Shown: piece after piece, positions 7,293-14,541 of the stretch
Layout of the letters: each line of letters opens with the position of its first letter
How positions within the stretch are numbered: the stretch's first letter is position 1
Origin: JAQVSH01 sp964349835
GTDB lineage: Bacteria; Bacteroidota; Bacteroidia; Bacteroidales; UBA4181
DNA length: 14,588 nucleotides
Assembly: GCA_964349835.1 (NCBI GenBank)
Contig: CAYGID010000058.1
Span: 1-14,588 of the forward strand
Direction of reading: 5' to 3'
Notes under the pieces: generated by a model
Seen by the model: only the letters and a program-made list of their open reading frames with translations
Database searches by the model: none
What the model was told of the DNA's origin: nothing
Translations under genes and position numbers: made by a program

Positions 7293-10200
7293 CTAACTCA
7301 CCTCTTCGAGGGTATCGGCTAGCACATACCAGATATAACCTCTTACCGATTCGAAACCCATCTCTCTGAGCGTATTACAGTAACCACCCACCTGCCGGCG
7401 ATAAGCCGGCAGAATTTTTTCGCCAAACTTGTAGTCAATTACAATGGCCTCGCTCCCCTTGGTCATAATCCTGTCGGGGCGCTGACCGCCTCCGCCCGGC
7501 AACAGCAGATCCGATTCGGTTCGCACCCGGTACCTTCCACTAAACCAGTCGGCAACCTGCCCATTACGAGAGGCCTGCTCCAGCAAAATACGCAATTGTT
7601 CTATTTGCGCACTTTCTAAAATACCCTCCTCTCGCCACGCCTGAAGCACGGTATCAATTCCATCGAAGGTTTCAATCTTGCAGAACAGGGCATGCAGCAG
7701 GGTACCCATCTCCTTACGACCGGGTTGAAAATCGGCCATATATAGTCGGCTCTTCCGGAGCAGATGGAAGATAGGTTTCGACGGGCAATCACCGGGGCGA
7801 GGCTCCCTGCAATAGACCGGCTCTTCGCTCGCCCTGGCCTCACCCCCTTGAGTCGGAACCAGGGGGGCGCCCCAGCAGAAGGGCTCTCCCGATAGATATT
7901 GCTCGTTGAAATCGGGAACGGTCACGAGGGCCTCAGCCAGAAGATGAGCCACGGTTTTGGCCTGATCTTTGGCTTGCGATTTCGGTGCTTCAGCCATCAC
8001 ATACAACTCCGAACAGGCGCGGGTAAGGGCCACATAGAGCAGATTGAGCGAATCAACAAAATTCATCATCTGCTCTTCGTAAAAGGCCTTCACAAACAAA
8101 GTGGAGCGCAATTGGTTCTCATATTTCACCGGAAGCATTTTCAGTCGGGTGTAGGGCTCGCCGGGCGGCTGTACCCACAAGATATCGCGTCCCAGATTGT
8201 CGTCCAACTTCCAGTGACAGAAGGGTACAATCACCACCTTAAATTCCAACCCTTTGGCCTTATGAATGGTGAGCAGGCGAATCGCATCGAGCCGATCGGA
8301 TAGTTTTACCGAAAGCGACTCCTTTTTCTGCTCCCATTGATCCAGAAAAGGGGCAATTCCCGAACCGTTGCGCCGCGAATAGTCTACCACCACATCAAGG
8401 AAGGCCTGAATATAGGGCCACTGCCCCTCAATTGCCGAGAGGCGGAACTCCGATATCAAAAGGGAGCAGAGTTCGTAGAGCGGCAAAGCCTGTAATTGCC
8501 CGGCAAGAGCCCGCAACCTCGCACCCGGATCAACCTCAATCTCTTCGTTGCCCTCTTCGCGGAAATAGTGTTGATACTCCTTGCGCAAAAAAGCTTCGTT
8601 CACTGCATCATCCCGATTTATCAGCCACTGCATGGCCGAAACCAACCAGTTTACGGCCGGAGAAGATTGCAGCAAGAGAGACTCATTCGACAGAATATCG
8701 AATCGTACCGAGCGATCGGGCCACTCAAGTGCCGCTTTTTGAAGTGATTGGGTAATTTGGAAGGCCTGCTCTTTTTTTCGAACCAAAATAGCAATGTCGC
8801 GCAGGGCAACCCCTCTGGCCTGAAGAGAGGCAAGCAACGGGGGAAGCCGCTCCAAGATACCTGAATCGGCATCTTTCTCCGGATCCTCCTCTACAAATTC
8901 AATCTGTACGTATCCCCGCTCTTTGTGCGGGGAGGTCTCGGGAAGTTCCTGAAATACATCCGAATAGGCCGACTCCAGCAGCGAAGAGAGTTGCTGGCGC
9001 AGCTCCGAGCCTGCCGATTCGGGGAACCCGTCGAGCAGATACTTTTCTAACAGCCCCGACGCGGATCCGAAAAACCGATTATTGAACCCTACCACCCGAC
9101 CATCGCTGCGCCAATTGTGCCGCAGGGTATCAAACCGAACCGGCATGGGAGCCACATCTTTGGCAGCCTCCGAGGCCAATAGTTTCCAGTCGGTATCGCG
9201 CCAGCGGTAGATGGCCTGTTTTACATCGCCCACAATAAGGCTGGTATTACCCGAGGCAAGGGCATTGGTAACAAGCGGCATGAAATTGGCCCACTGTAAG
9301 CGAGAGGTGTCTTGAAACTCATCAATCATGAAATTCCGGTAGTACTCGCCCATCTTCTCATAGATGAAAGGGGTATCGGCATCGCGGATAATATGTTGAA
9401 TAAAGGCAGCACTCCTGGCCAGGAGAAAGAGGTTCTCATGGGCTGCATATTCGGCAAGACTCTTCGAAATATCGGCCAGCACTCCGGCTGCCGGCAAAAA
9501 CTTCAGCACTGCATCGGCAGTCTGGTACTCCACAATATGACGGTCAAAAAAATCAACCACATCTAGCAGTAACCCGTGGAGAGAACCCTCCACATGCTGC
9601 ATTAGCAGTTCGCGCTTCTCACACTTTTTGGTGCACCACGCCTCGCTGTCAAAGTGGGCTTTCAGCACATAGCTGTTTGGCTCTTCGAAACCCTTATCGC
9701 GGCACTTATAAAAATGGCCTGCCGGACCCCGTACCCCCTGCGTAAATTGCGCGGGTTGCAATCCGTTCTGTTCAAAATAGGCCACACCCAAGCTGCCCAG
9801 TCGTTTTATCTCCCGCTCCAGTTGGTTTTGTTGCTTTTGCAGCACCTCCTTCAGCTCTTGCAGCTCTTCGCGCCGAAAAAGCGTTGGATGCGAGGGGTGG
9901 CTTTCGGGATCCTGGAGCGCCTCAATAAAAAGCTCGCTACCCAACTTCTGGAGCGAATCGGAAAAATTCCAGCCGTTGCCCTCTCTCAGACGTGCAAAGG
10001 CCATCTCCGAAAGCCAAGCCATCAGCTCCGCATTTTCTCCCACATGGGCAACCATGTCGCGAATAGACTCTTGGAGCACGCGCTGAGTATCCAGTTCTAT
10101 CTGAAAACCCTCTAACAGCCCGGTTTCGCGGGCAAAAGAGCGGATGATGCGTTGAAAAAAACTATCGATGGTCTGTACCGAAAAGTGGGTGTAGTCGTGC

Positions 10201-10487
10201 AGTAAGAGATAGAGTTCGCGGGTGGCATTTGCCCGAAGGCCCGCCGAAGTGCAGTCCAGGTGGGCGCATAGCTCCTTTTCGAGCCCTCCCGCCTCCCCGG
10301 CGGCAATCTTAGAAAGATCGCGCAGAATCCGCGCCTTCATCTCGGCAGTGGCCTTGTTGGTGAAGGTAACAGCCAATATGTTACGGAACGAACCCGGCTG
10401 AGAGAGCATCAATTTAAGATACTCCCTTGTGAGGGTGTAGGTCTTCCCGGAACCTGCCGAAGCTTTGTAGATGGTGAGTGCCCCCAT
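7293..10487 (-). CDS. addA: AddA/RecB-like UvrD helicase with C-terminal nuclease domain
   Basis: A 1064-aa superfamily-1A helicase fused to a PD-(D/E)XK nuclease, the architecture of the AddA/RecB subunit that resects double-strand DNA ends for recombinational repair. Helicase motifs in order: Walker A SAGSGKTYT (K15, T16), TFTNKATAEMKARI (Ia), IDEFQDTS (II, D389-E390), VGDVKQAIYRWR (III), LRHNWRS (IV), LTIHKAKGLEFKVVIVPF (V) and LLYVALTRACSELYV (VI). The nuclease has GTLLHALF (motif I His), RPDRIM, VIDYKFG (D1018, K1020) and YRRQVGGY (Q1032), so both activities look intact. A GTG at 10502 could add five residues, but it lies in the TACCTTTG promoter box, and MGALTIYKASAGSGKT is the natural start. 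Length is close to other Bacteroidota proteins of this type. The AddB-type partner, often adjacent, is absent: pta diverges upstream and DUF4293 converges downstream. The codons for residues 1026-1032 contain a terminator for the opposite strand. Confidence 0.9.
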   Translation of the reverse strand: MGALTIYKASAGSGKTYTLTREYLKLMLSQPGSFRNILAVTFTNKATAEMKARILRDLSKIAAGEAGGLEKELCAHLDCTSAGLRANATRELYLLLHDYTHFSVQTIDSFFQRIIRSFARETGLLEGFQIELDTQRVLQESIRDMVAHVGENAELMAWLSEMAFARLREGNGWNFSDSLQKLGSELFIEALQDPESHPSHPTLFRREELQELKEVLQKQQNQLEREIKRLGSLGVAYFEQNGLQPAQFTQGVRGPAGHFYKCRDKGFEEPNSYVLKAHFDSEAWCTKKCEKRELLMQHVEGSLHGLLLDVVDFFDRHIVEYQTADAVLKFLPAAGVLADISKSLAEYAAHENLFLLARSAAFIQHIIRDADTPFIYEKMGEYYRNFMIDEFQDTSRLQWANFMPLVTNALASGNTSLIVGDVKQAIYRWRDTDWKLLASEAAKDVAPMPVRFDTLRHNWRSDGRVVGFNNRFFGSASGLLEKYLLDGFPESAGSELRQQLSSLLESAYSDVFQELPETSPHKERGYVQIEFVEEDPEKDADSGILERLPPLLASLQARGVALRDIAILVRKKEQAFQITQSLQKAALEWPDRSVRFDILSNESLLLQSSPAVNWLVSAMQWLINRDDAVNEAFLRKEYQHYFREEGNEEIEVDPGARLRALAGQLQALPLYELCSLLISEFRLSAIEGQWPYIQAFLDVVVDYSRRNGSGIAPFLDQWEQKKESLSVKLSDRLDAIRLLTIHKAKGLEFKVVIVPFCHWKLDDNLGRDILWVQPPGEPYTRLKMLPVKYENQLRSTLFVKAFYEEQMMNFVDSLNLLYVALTRACSELYVMAEAPKSQAKDQAKTVAHLLAEALVTVPDFNEQYLSGEPFCWGAPLVPTQGGEARASEEPVYCREPRPGDCPSKPIFHLLRKSRLYMADFQPGRKEMGTLLHALFCKIETFDGIDTVLQAWREEGILESAQIEQLRILLEQASRNGQVADWFSGRYRVRTESDLLLPGGGGQRPDRIMTKGSEAIVIDYKFGEKILPAYRRQVGGYCNTLREMGFESVRGYIWYVLADTLEEVS
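7392..7420 (+). terminator. Intrinsic terminator for the DUF4293 transcript, inside the addA coding region
   Basis: A perfect 8-bp stem, CTGCCGGC (7392-7399) with GCCGGCAG (7405-7412), encloses a 5-nt loop and is followed by AA and six Ts (7415-7420). The T-run is on the plus strand only, so it should stop transcription coming from the DUF4293 side; minus-strand mRNA has the hairpin but no U-tract after it. It lies 104 bases past the DUF4293 stop codon, within the codons for L1026 to Q1032 of the AddA-like nuclease domain. The structure is seen directly; its use is inferred. Confidence 0.68.
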
Positions 10488-10501
10488 GTATGCAATTTTC
10501 A

Positions 10502-10509
10502 CAAAGGTA
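10502..10509 (-). promoter_or_regulatory. Bacteroidota -7 promoter element TACCTTTG for the addA-like gene
   Basis: Read on the minus strand, 10509 to 10502 is TACCTTTG, an exact TAnnTTTG match. It lies 15 bases upstream of the ATG at 10487, so transcription would start only about 8-10 bases before that ATG. The element includes the alternative GTG start, which would therefore not be transcribed. A clear -33 TTTG is not visible. Confidence 0.55.
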
Positions 10510-10578
10510 TAAAAAAGGAGCCGCCCTTCATCTCCACTTTTCGGCTGGGTAAAACCCGCGGTTCTGAAAGGTTTTTTG

Positions 10579-10586
10579 TAGCTTTA
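10579..10586 (+). promoter_or_regulatory. Possible -7 promoter element TAGCTTTA for the pta cluster
   Basis: TAGCTTTA matches TAnnTTTG at five of the six fixed positions and lies 45 bases before the pta ATG, in the 136-bp divergent region shared with the addA-like gene. It is the best plus-strand candidate there. The last-base mismatch and the lack of a -33 TTTG make it tentative. Confidence 0.3.
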
Positions 10587-10623
10587 CGGTTTGTTAGCCC
10601 GATATTTATCAACATATCATACT

Positions 10624-11631
10624 ATGGATTTTCTATCTACTATTAAGGCAAAAGCCAAGGCCTCACACAAACGTATTGTGTTGCCCGAAGGGTTCGACGA
10701 ACGCACGCTGAAAGCGGCAGATCAGGTTCTTGCCGAACAGATTGCCGAGATTATTCTACTGGGAAACCCCGCCACTATTATGGCCGACGCTGCACGGCTG
10801 GGCTTAACAAATCTGCACCGGGCTCAGATTTTCGACCCGGCCTCCCATCCCAAAAAAGAGCAGTATATAGACCTGATGGTCGAAATCCGTAAATCGAAAG
10901 GGCTCACCCGCGAAGAGGCCGCAAAGCAAATTGCCAACCCTTTGTATCTGGCCACGATGATTGTTAAGGCGGGTGATGCCGATGGTGAGGTGGCCGGTGC
11001 GGCCAATGCCACCGGCGATGTATTGCGTCCTGCCTTTCTGTTTGTGAAAACCCGGCCGGGAATCAAGGTGGTATCGGGTGCATTCTTTATGATACTGCCC
11101 GACAAAAGTTTTGGCGAGGAGGGGATGATGGTGTTTGCCGATTGTGCAGTGCACCCCAACCCTACCGCCGAGGAACTGGCCGAGATTGCCGTGATGACCG
11201 GCCGTACTACCCGTGCCCTTTTGGGGTTTGAGCCCCGGATTGCCATGCTGAGTTTTTCTACCAAAGGCAGCGCAAAACATGAGATGGTCGACAAAGTAGT
11301 GAAGGCCACCGAACTGGCCCGCGCAATGGATCCCTCGCTGATGATCGACGGGGAGCTGCAGGCCGACGCAGCCATTATCCCTGCCATTGGCAATAGCAAA
11401 GCCCCCGGAAGCCAGATTGCCGGAAAGGCAAACGTGCTGGTATTCCCCACCCTCGAGGTGGGTAACATTGCCTACAAACTGGTACAGCGAATGGCGCATG
11501 CCGAGGCTGTAGGCCCTGTATTGCAGGGAATGGCAGCCCCTATCAACGACCTGTCGAGGGGTTGTTCTACCGAAGATATTGTAAATTTGATTGCCATTAC
11601 CGCCTGTCAGGCGGCCGACGTTAATAAATAG
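10624..11631 (+). CDS. pta: Phosphate acetyltransferase
   Basis: A 335-aa short-form (class I) phosphotransacetylase that interconverts acetyl-CoA plus phosphate with acetyl phosphate plus CoA in the cytosol. Recognised blocks are KRIVLPEGFDERTLKAA at the start, ANATGDVLRPAFLFVKTRPG, VSGAFFMILP, FADCAVHPNPTAEELAEIA, IAMLSFSTKGSAKHE, DGELQADAAI, and the long C-terminal signature from KAPGSQIAGKANVLVFPTLE through GNIAYKLVQRMAHAEAVGPV to PINDLSRGCSTEDIVNL. There is no N-terminal regulatory DRTGG or BioD-like domain, so it is the compact enzyme. The ATG at 10624 gives the normal family start; a TTG 11 codons upstream is in frame but adds non-family sequence. It is followed after 8 bases by the dehydrogenase-like gene and then by ackA, so transcription as one operon is likely. 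No catalytic oddity was seen. Confidence 0.96.
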   Translation: MDFLSTIKAKAKASHKRIVLPEGFDERTLKAADQVLAEQIAEIILLGNPATIMADAARLGLTNLHRAQIFDPASHPKKEQYIDLMVEIRKSKGLTREEAAKQIANPLYLATMIVKAGDADGEVAGAANATGDVLRPAFLFVKTRPGIKVVSGAFFMILPDKSFGEEGMMVFADCAVHPNPTAEELAEIAVMTGRTTRALLGFEPRIAMLSFSTKGSAKHEMVDKVVKATELARAMDPSLMIDGELQADAAIIPAIGNSKAPGSQIAGKANVLVFPTLEVGNIAYKLVQRMAHAEAVGPVLQGMAAPINDLSRGCSTEDIVNLIAITACQAADVNK

Positions 11632-11639
11632 AGAGTACT

Positions 11640-12626
11640 ATGAGTGAGGTTCTTGAAGATTTTGCCTTAGAGAAACAGATTCACAAGAAAGGGGGCATCC
11701 GGAAAATAGGGGTTGTGGGCTGCGGCGCCGTAGGCCAGGAGATTACCAAGGTGGCCAGCCGTTCGGGCATCGATGTGGTATTTGTTGAATCCACGGACGA
11801 AAGGGTCGAGAAGGTTTTCGACAGCATTGGACAAGACCTCGATAACATGATTGCCCGATGGGGTATCACGGCGGGCGACAAGCGGCTCATCCTTTCGCGG
11901 ATTTCCGGTTCGTCTTCGGTCAAAGATTTGGCCGAATGCGACCTGGTGATTGAGGCTATCAGCACCGCCACCAAATCGGCAGGAGCGGCCATTGAAATCC
12001 GCCGGAATCTGTTCCGCGAAATCGAGGAGATTGTTTCGCGCGATACGGTCTTATCGTCGAATGCCTCTACGTTGCTGGTATCCGACCTTTCGTCGGCATT
12101 GAAGTATCCCGGGCGGATGCTGGGTCTCAGCTTTATGGTTTCGCCCTCCATGGTAAAAACCGTTGAGGTGGTTAAAGGGTGGGAAACCAACGAGGAGACC
12201 TTTACCAAAGCCTGCCGTTTTGTGCAGACCATCGGAAAGAAACCGGTAGAGGTAAGAGAATCGCCCGGAAATATCAGCACCCGGCTGATTATTGTGCTGA
12301 TCAATGAGGCGTGCGAAATCTTCCTGGAAGGAACCGCTTCGATCGAGGGAATAGACCAAACTATGAAGTATGGGTACGGGTTGCAGAGTGGCCCCTTCGA
12401 GATGGCCGACAAGATAGGTATCGACCGGATTGTGAAGTATGCCGACAACCTGTTTATGGAATTCGGTCTCTTTAAGTTCAAGCCGTCGCCTATCCTCAAG
12501 CGGCTGGCCCGCTCAAAACAGGTGGGACGCCGTAGCGGCAGAGGCTTTTACCTCTACGACGAAAAGGGCAAGAATATTGGACTAAACCTACCCCTGATTG
12601 ATTTTTCCCGCGAAAAGCGGCCATAG
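11640..12626 (+). CDS. 3-hydroxyacyl-CoA dehydrogenase-like protein with altered active site
   Basis: A 328-aa relative of 3-hydroxybutyryl-CoA dehydrogenase (Hbd, about 280 aa). The N-terminal Rossmann domain has the dinucleotide loop GCGAVG (G27, G29, G32) and an acidic residue at the end of strand 2 (FVES). The C-terminal domain keeps INEACEIFLEG, SIEGIDQTMKYG, SGPFEMADKIGID and GRRSGRGFYLYDE. Against Hbd the active-site stretch aligns without gaps: the serine (S143 in SNAST) and glutamate (E176 in KTVEVV) remain. The catalytic histidine of the GMHFFNP motif is S164, that motif's Asn is V167, and the Asn of the GFxxNR motif is T214. The usual VExxxxK segment after VIEA is replaced by a Ser/Ala/Thr-rich stretch about seven residues longer (107-117). 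There is also a 20-residue N-terminal extension. Position between pta and ackA suggests a link to acetyl-CoA/acetyl phosphate metabolism. A normal dehydrogenase reaction looks unlikely; a binding or regulatory role, or altered chemistry, is inference. Confidence 0.82.
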   Translation: MSEVLEDFALEKQIHKKGGIRKIGVVGCGAVGQEITKVASRSGIDVVFVESTDERVEKVFDSIGQDLDNMIARWGITAGDKRLILSRISGSSSVKDLAECDLVIEAISTATKSAGAAIEIRRNLFREIEEIVSRDTVLSSNASTLLVSDLSSALKYPGRMLGLSFMVSPSMVKTVEVVKGWETNEETFTKACRFVQTIGKKPVEVRESPGNISTRLIIVLINEACEIFLEGTASIEGIDQTMKYGYGLQSGPFEMADKIGIDRIVKYADNLFMEFGLFKFKPSPILKRLARSKQVGRRSGRGFYLYDEKGKNIGLNLPLIDFSREKRP

Positions 12627-12656
12627 CCAATTGAACTCTTATTTAGCTTCGAAAAG

Positions 12657-13862
12657 ATGAAAATCATTGTACTGAACTGCGGAAGTTCTTCTATAAAATA
12701 TCAGTTCCTCGACATGGCAACCGAAACGGTACTGGCACGAGGAGGCGTCGAAAAGATCGGACTGGTAGGGTCGTTTATTAAACACGAAACATCCGGGGGG
12801 CCGGTGGTCATCGAAGGCGAAATTCTAGACCATCAGGCAGGTATTGAGTATCTTCTGGGGGTTCTGATGAGCGAGAAATATGGCTGCATCCGAAAATTCG
12901 ACGAGATCGATGCGGTTGGCCACCGGGTGGTTCATGCCGGCGAAAACTATAGCAGTAGTGTGCTTATTACCGACGAGGTAATTCAGAGACTGGAGGAGTG
13001 CGTCGATCTGGCTCCGCTGCATAACCCATCGAACCTCGCGGGGATTACCGCTATGCGTGCCCTGTTGCCCGGCATTCCCCAGGTTGGGGTCTTCGATACC
13101 GCCTTTCACCAAACGATGCCCGAATTTGCCTACCACTACGCCATTCCCCACTCCCTTTATACCAAATATGGCGTACGCAGATATGGCTTTCACGGCACCA
13201 GCCACCGCTATGTAGCGGCTAGGGCATGTGAGGCATTGGGCCGAGACCCAAAAAGCACCAATCTGATTACCTGCCACTTAGGAAATGGAAGCTCTATCAC
13301 CGCCATAAAAAACGGGAAGTCGTTCGACACCTCCATGGGCATGACGCCCGTTGAGGGGCTCATCATGGGAACCCGGTGCGGCGATCTGGATGCCGGCGTA
13401 CTCACCTACATCATGCAACGCGAGGAGCTTGATGTAACCACACTAAACTCTTTTATAAACAAACATTGCGGCTTGATTGGGGTGAGCGGTGTTTCGTCCG
13501 ACATGCGCGAAATTCGCAAGGCGGCCTCCGAGGGCAATGAGAGGGCAAGACTTGCCATCGAGATGCTCTGCTACCGGGTTAAAAAGTACATCGGCTCCTA
13601 CCTCGCAGCGCTGGGAGGTGCCGATGTACTGGTGTTTACCGGAGGGATTGGCGAAAATGGCGACACCATCCGTTCGGGAATCCTCTCGGGCATGGAGTTT
13701 CTGGGGTTAGAATTCGACCGAAAAATCAACGCGCAATGCCATGGAACCGAACAGATTATCAGCACACCCGGCTCAAAAATTACCATCATGGTAGTGCCCA
13801 CCAACGAAGAACTGGTCATTGCCCGTGATACCCTGCGCATAACGAGCCGGCAGCCTCAGTAG
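12657..13862 (+). CDS. ackA: Acetate kinase
   Basis: A 401-aa acetate kinase of the ASKHA superfamily. It transfers phosphate between acetyl phosphate and ADP, yielding acetate and ATP in the cytosol, and is the partner of Pta. Key residues match those studied in the Methanosarcina enzyme: N7 and the serines in LNCGSSSIKYQ, the arginine in GHRVVHAGE, D147 in GVFDTAFHQTMP, the histidine in YGFHGTSHRYVA, R240 in IMGTRCGDLDAG, the adenosine-binding FTGGIGENG, and E384 in PTNEELVIARDT. Length is normal and nothing is missing. The ATG lies 30 bases after the dehydrogenase-like gene, so it is probably the last gene of the pta operon. The 58-bp space to the convergent beta-barrel gene shows no strong terminator hairpin with a U-tract. 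The protein is normally a homodimer. Confidence 0.97.
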   Translation: MKIIVLNCGSSSIKYQFLDMATETVLARGGVEKIGLVGSFIKHETSGGPVVIEGEILDHQAGIEYLLGVLMSEKYGCIRKFDEIDAVGHRVVHAGENYSSSVLITDEVIQRLEECVDLAPLHNPSNLAGITAMRALLPGIPQVGVFDTAFHQTMPEFAYHYAIPHSLYTKYGVRRYGFHGTSHRYVAARACEALGRDPKSTNLITCHLGNGSSITAIKNGKSFDTSMGMTPVEGLIMGTRCGDLDAGVLTYIMQREELDVTTLNSFINKHCGLIGVSGVSSDMREIRKAASEGNERARLAIEMLCYRVKKYIGSYLAALGGADVLVFTGGIGENGDTIRSGILSGMEFLGLEFDRKINAQCHGTEQIISTPGSKITIMVVPTNEELVIARDTLRITSRQPQ

Positions 13863-13920
13863 CTCGCTTTCGGCAAGGCGCGCGAACAACTCTGGCTATG
13901 AACCGCGAAATCGGAGTCTG

Positions 13921-14541
13921 CTAGAAGAAGTAGTTCAGCGAAATCATAACCGACTTCATCCGGTTGTCGAGTTTTCCTGGGCCAACGAGGCTTTCCACGG
14001 CTCCCGAATCGGAAAAACGGTCTTCGTACCGAACGTCAAGGGCTATGTCGCTCTTGAGGTTTGTGCCCAACATAAGTTGGTAGCCAAACGAAACCCGTTC
14101 ATAGGTTTGCTCCAGTTTGTCCTCCATGAGGTTGCCAAAGTCGGCCGAAGTGTTGAGGGCAAGTGTGGCAACAGGGCCAAATCCAAAGCGGATCATTCCT
14201 GCGTTAAACCCAAACAAAACAGGCAGATTAAGGCTATAGAGACTATTCTTTTGCGGTGTTTCAATGGATCCGGTTTCGACCGTGGTAACCGATTTTGCCA
14301 AGTAGAGTTCCGGCTTCAAAAAGAAGCCTCCAAACTCCGCTTCGGAGGTGAGACCCACCACAAATCCGAGGTTCGTATCGCCTTTGTTAGAAACTTTGTT
14401 GCCCCCAACACTGCCGGAATCGCTCTTCAAACCCGAAAGGTTCACACCGGCCTTTACACCCAATCTAATTGCCGGCTGCGACCAAGAGGGAACGAGGAAA
14501 AGTGTAGAAAGAAGAGAAATAAGAAGGATTCTGTTTTTCAT
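13921..14541 (-). CDS. PorT-like outer-membrane beta-barrel protein
   Basis: A 206-aa exported protein with a Sec signal peptide (MKNRILLISLLSTLFLVPSWSQ, cleavage probably near residue 20-22). It is followed by alternating polar/hydrophobic beta strands typical of the small 'outer membrane beta-barrel' family of Bacteroidota (PorT / OMP_b-brl_2 type). RLGVKAGVNLSGL just after the signal is the usual first strand. Later strands include LGFVVGLTSEAEF, FFLKPELYLAKS, LYSLNLPVLFGF, IRFGFGPVATLAL, VSFGYQLMLGTNL and IALDVRYEDRF. The chain ends in MISLNYFF, and a terminal phenylalanine is the expected signal for outer-membrane insertion by the BAM complex. The number of strands suggests a barrel of about eight. 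Ligand and role are unknown, and such proteins are seldom functionally characterised. It converges on ackA. Its promoter side runs to within 47 bases of the window end; CAATTTTG at 14554-14547 (minus) is a near-match to the -7 box but lies only six bases from the ATG. Confidence 0.87.
   Translation of the reverse strand: MKNRILLISLLSTLFLVPSWSQPAIRLGVKAGVNLSGLKSDSGSVGGNKVSNKGDTNLGFVVGLTSEAEFGGFFLKPELYLAKSVTTVETGSIETPQKNSLYSLNLPVLFGFNAGMIRFGFGPVATLALNTSADFGNLMEDKLEQTYERVSFGYQLMLGTNLKSDIALDVRYEDRFSDSGAVESLVGPGKLDNRMKSVMISLNYFF

Noticed and set aside
10591..10623. An upstream TTG start for pta
   Set aside because: The extra 11 residues do not match the usual Pta N-terminus, while the ATG at 10624 does.
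11681..12499. A 272-codon minus-strand open frame opposite the dehydrogenase-like gene
   Set aside because: It is rich in Ser, Ile and Arg with no motif, and it covers a gene that has clear homology in the other frame. It is an antisense shadow.
13863..13920. A possible terminator between ackA and the convergent beta-barrel gene
   Set aside because: No stem of useful length followed by a U-tract was found on either strand in these 58 bases. A weak AACCG/CGGTT pairing further on, inside the barrel gene, is too short to call.
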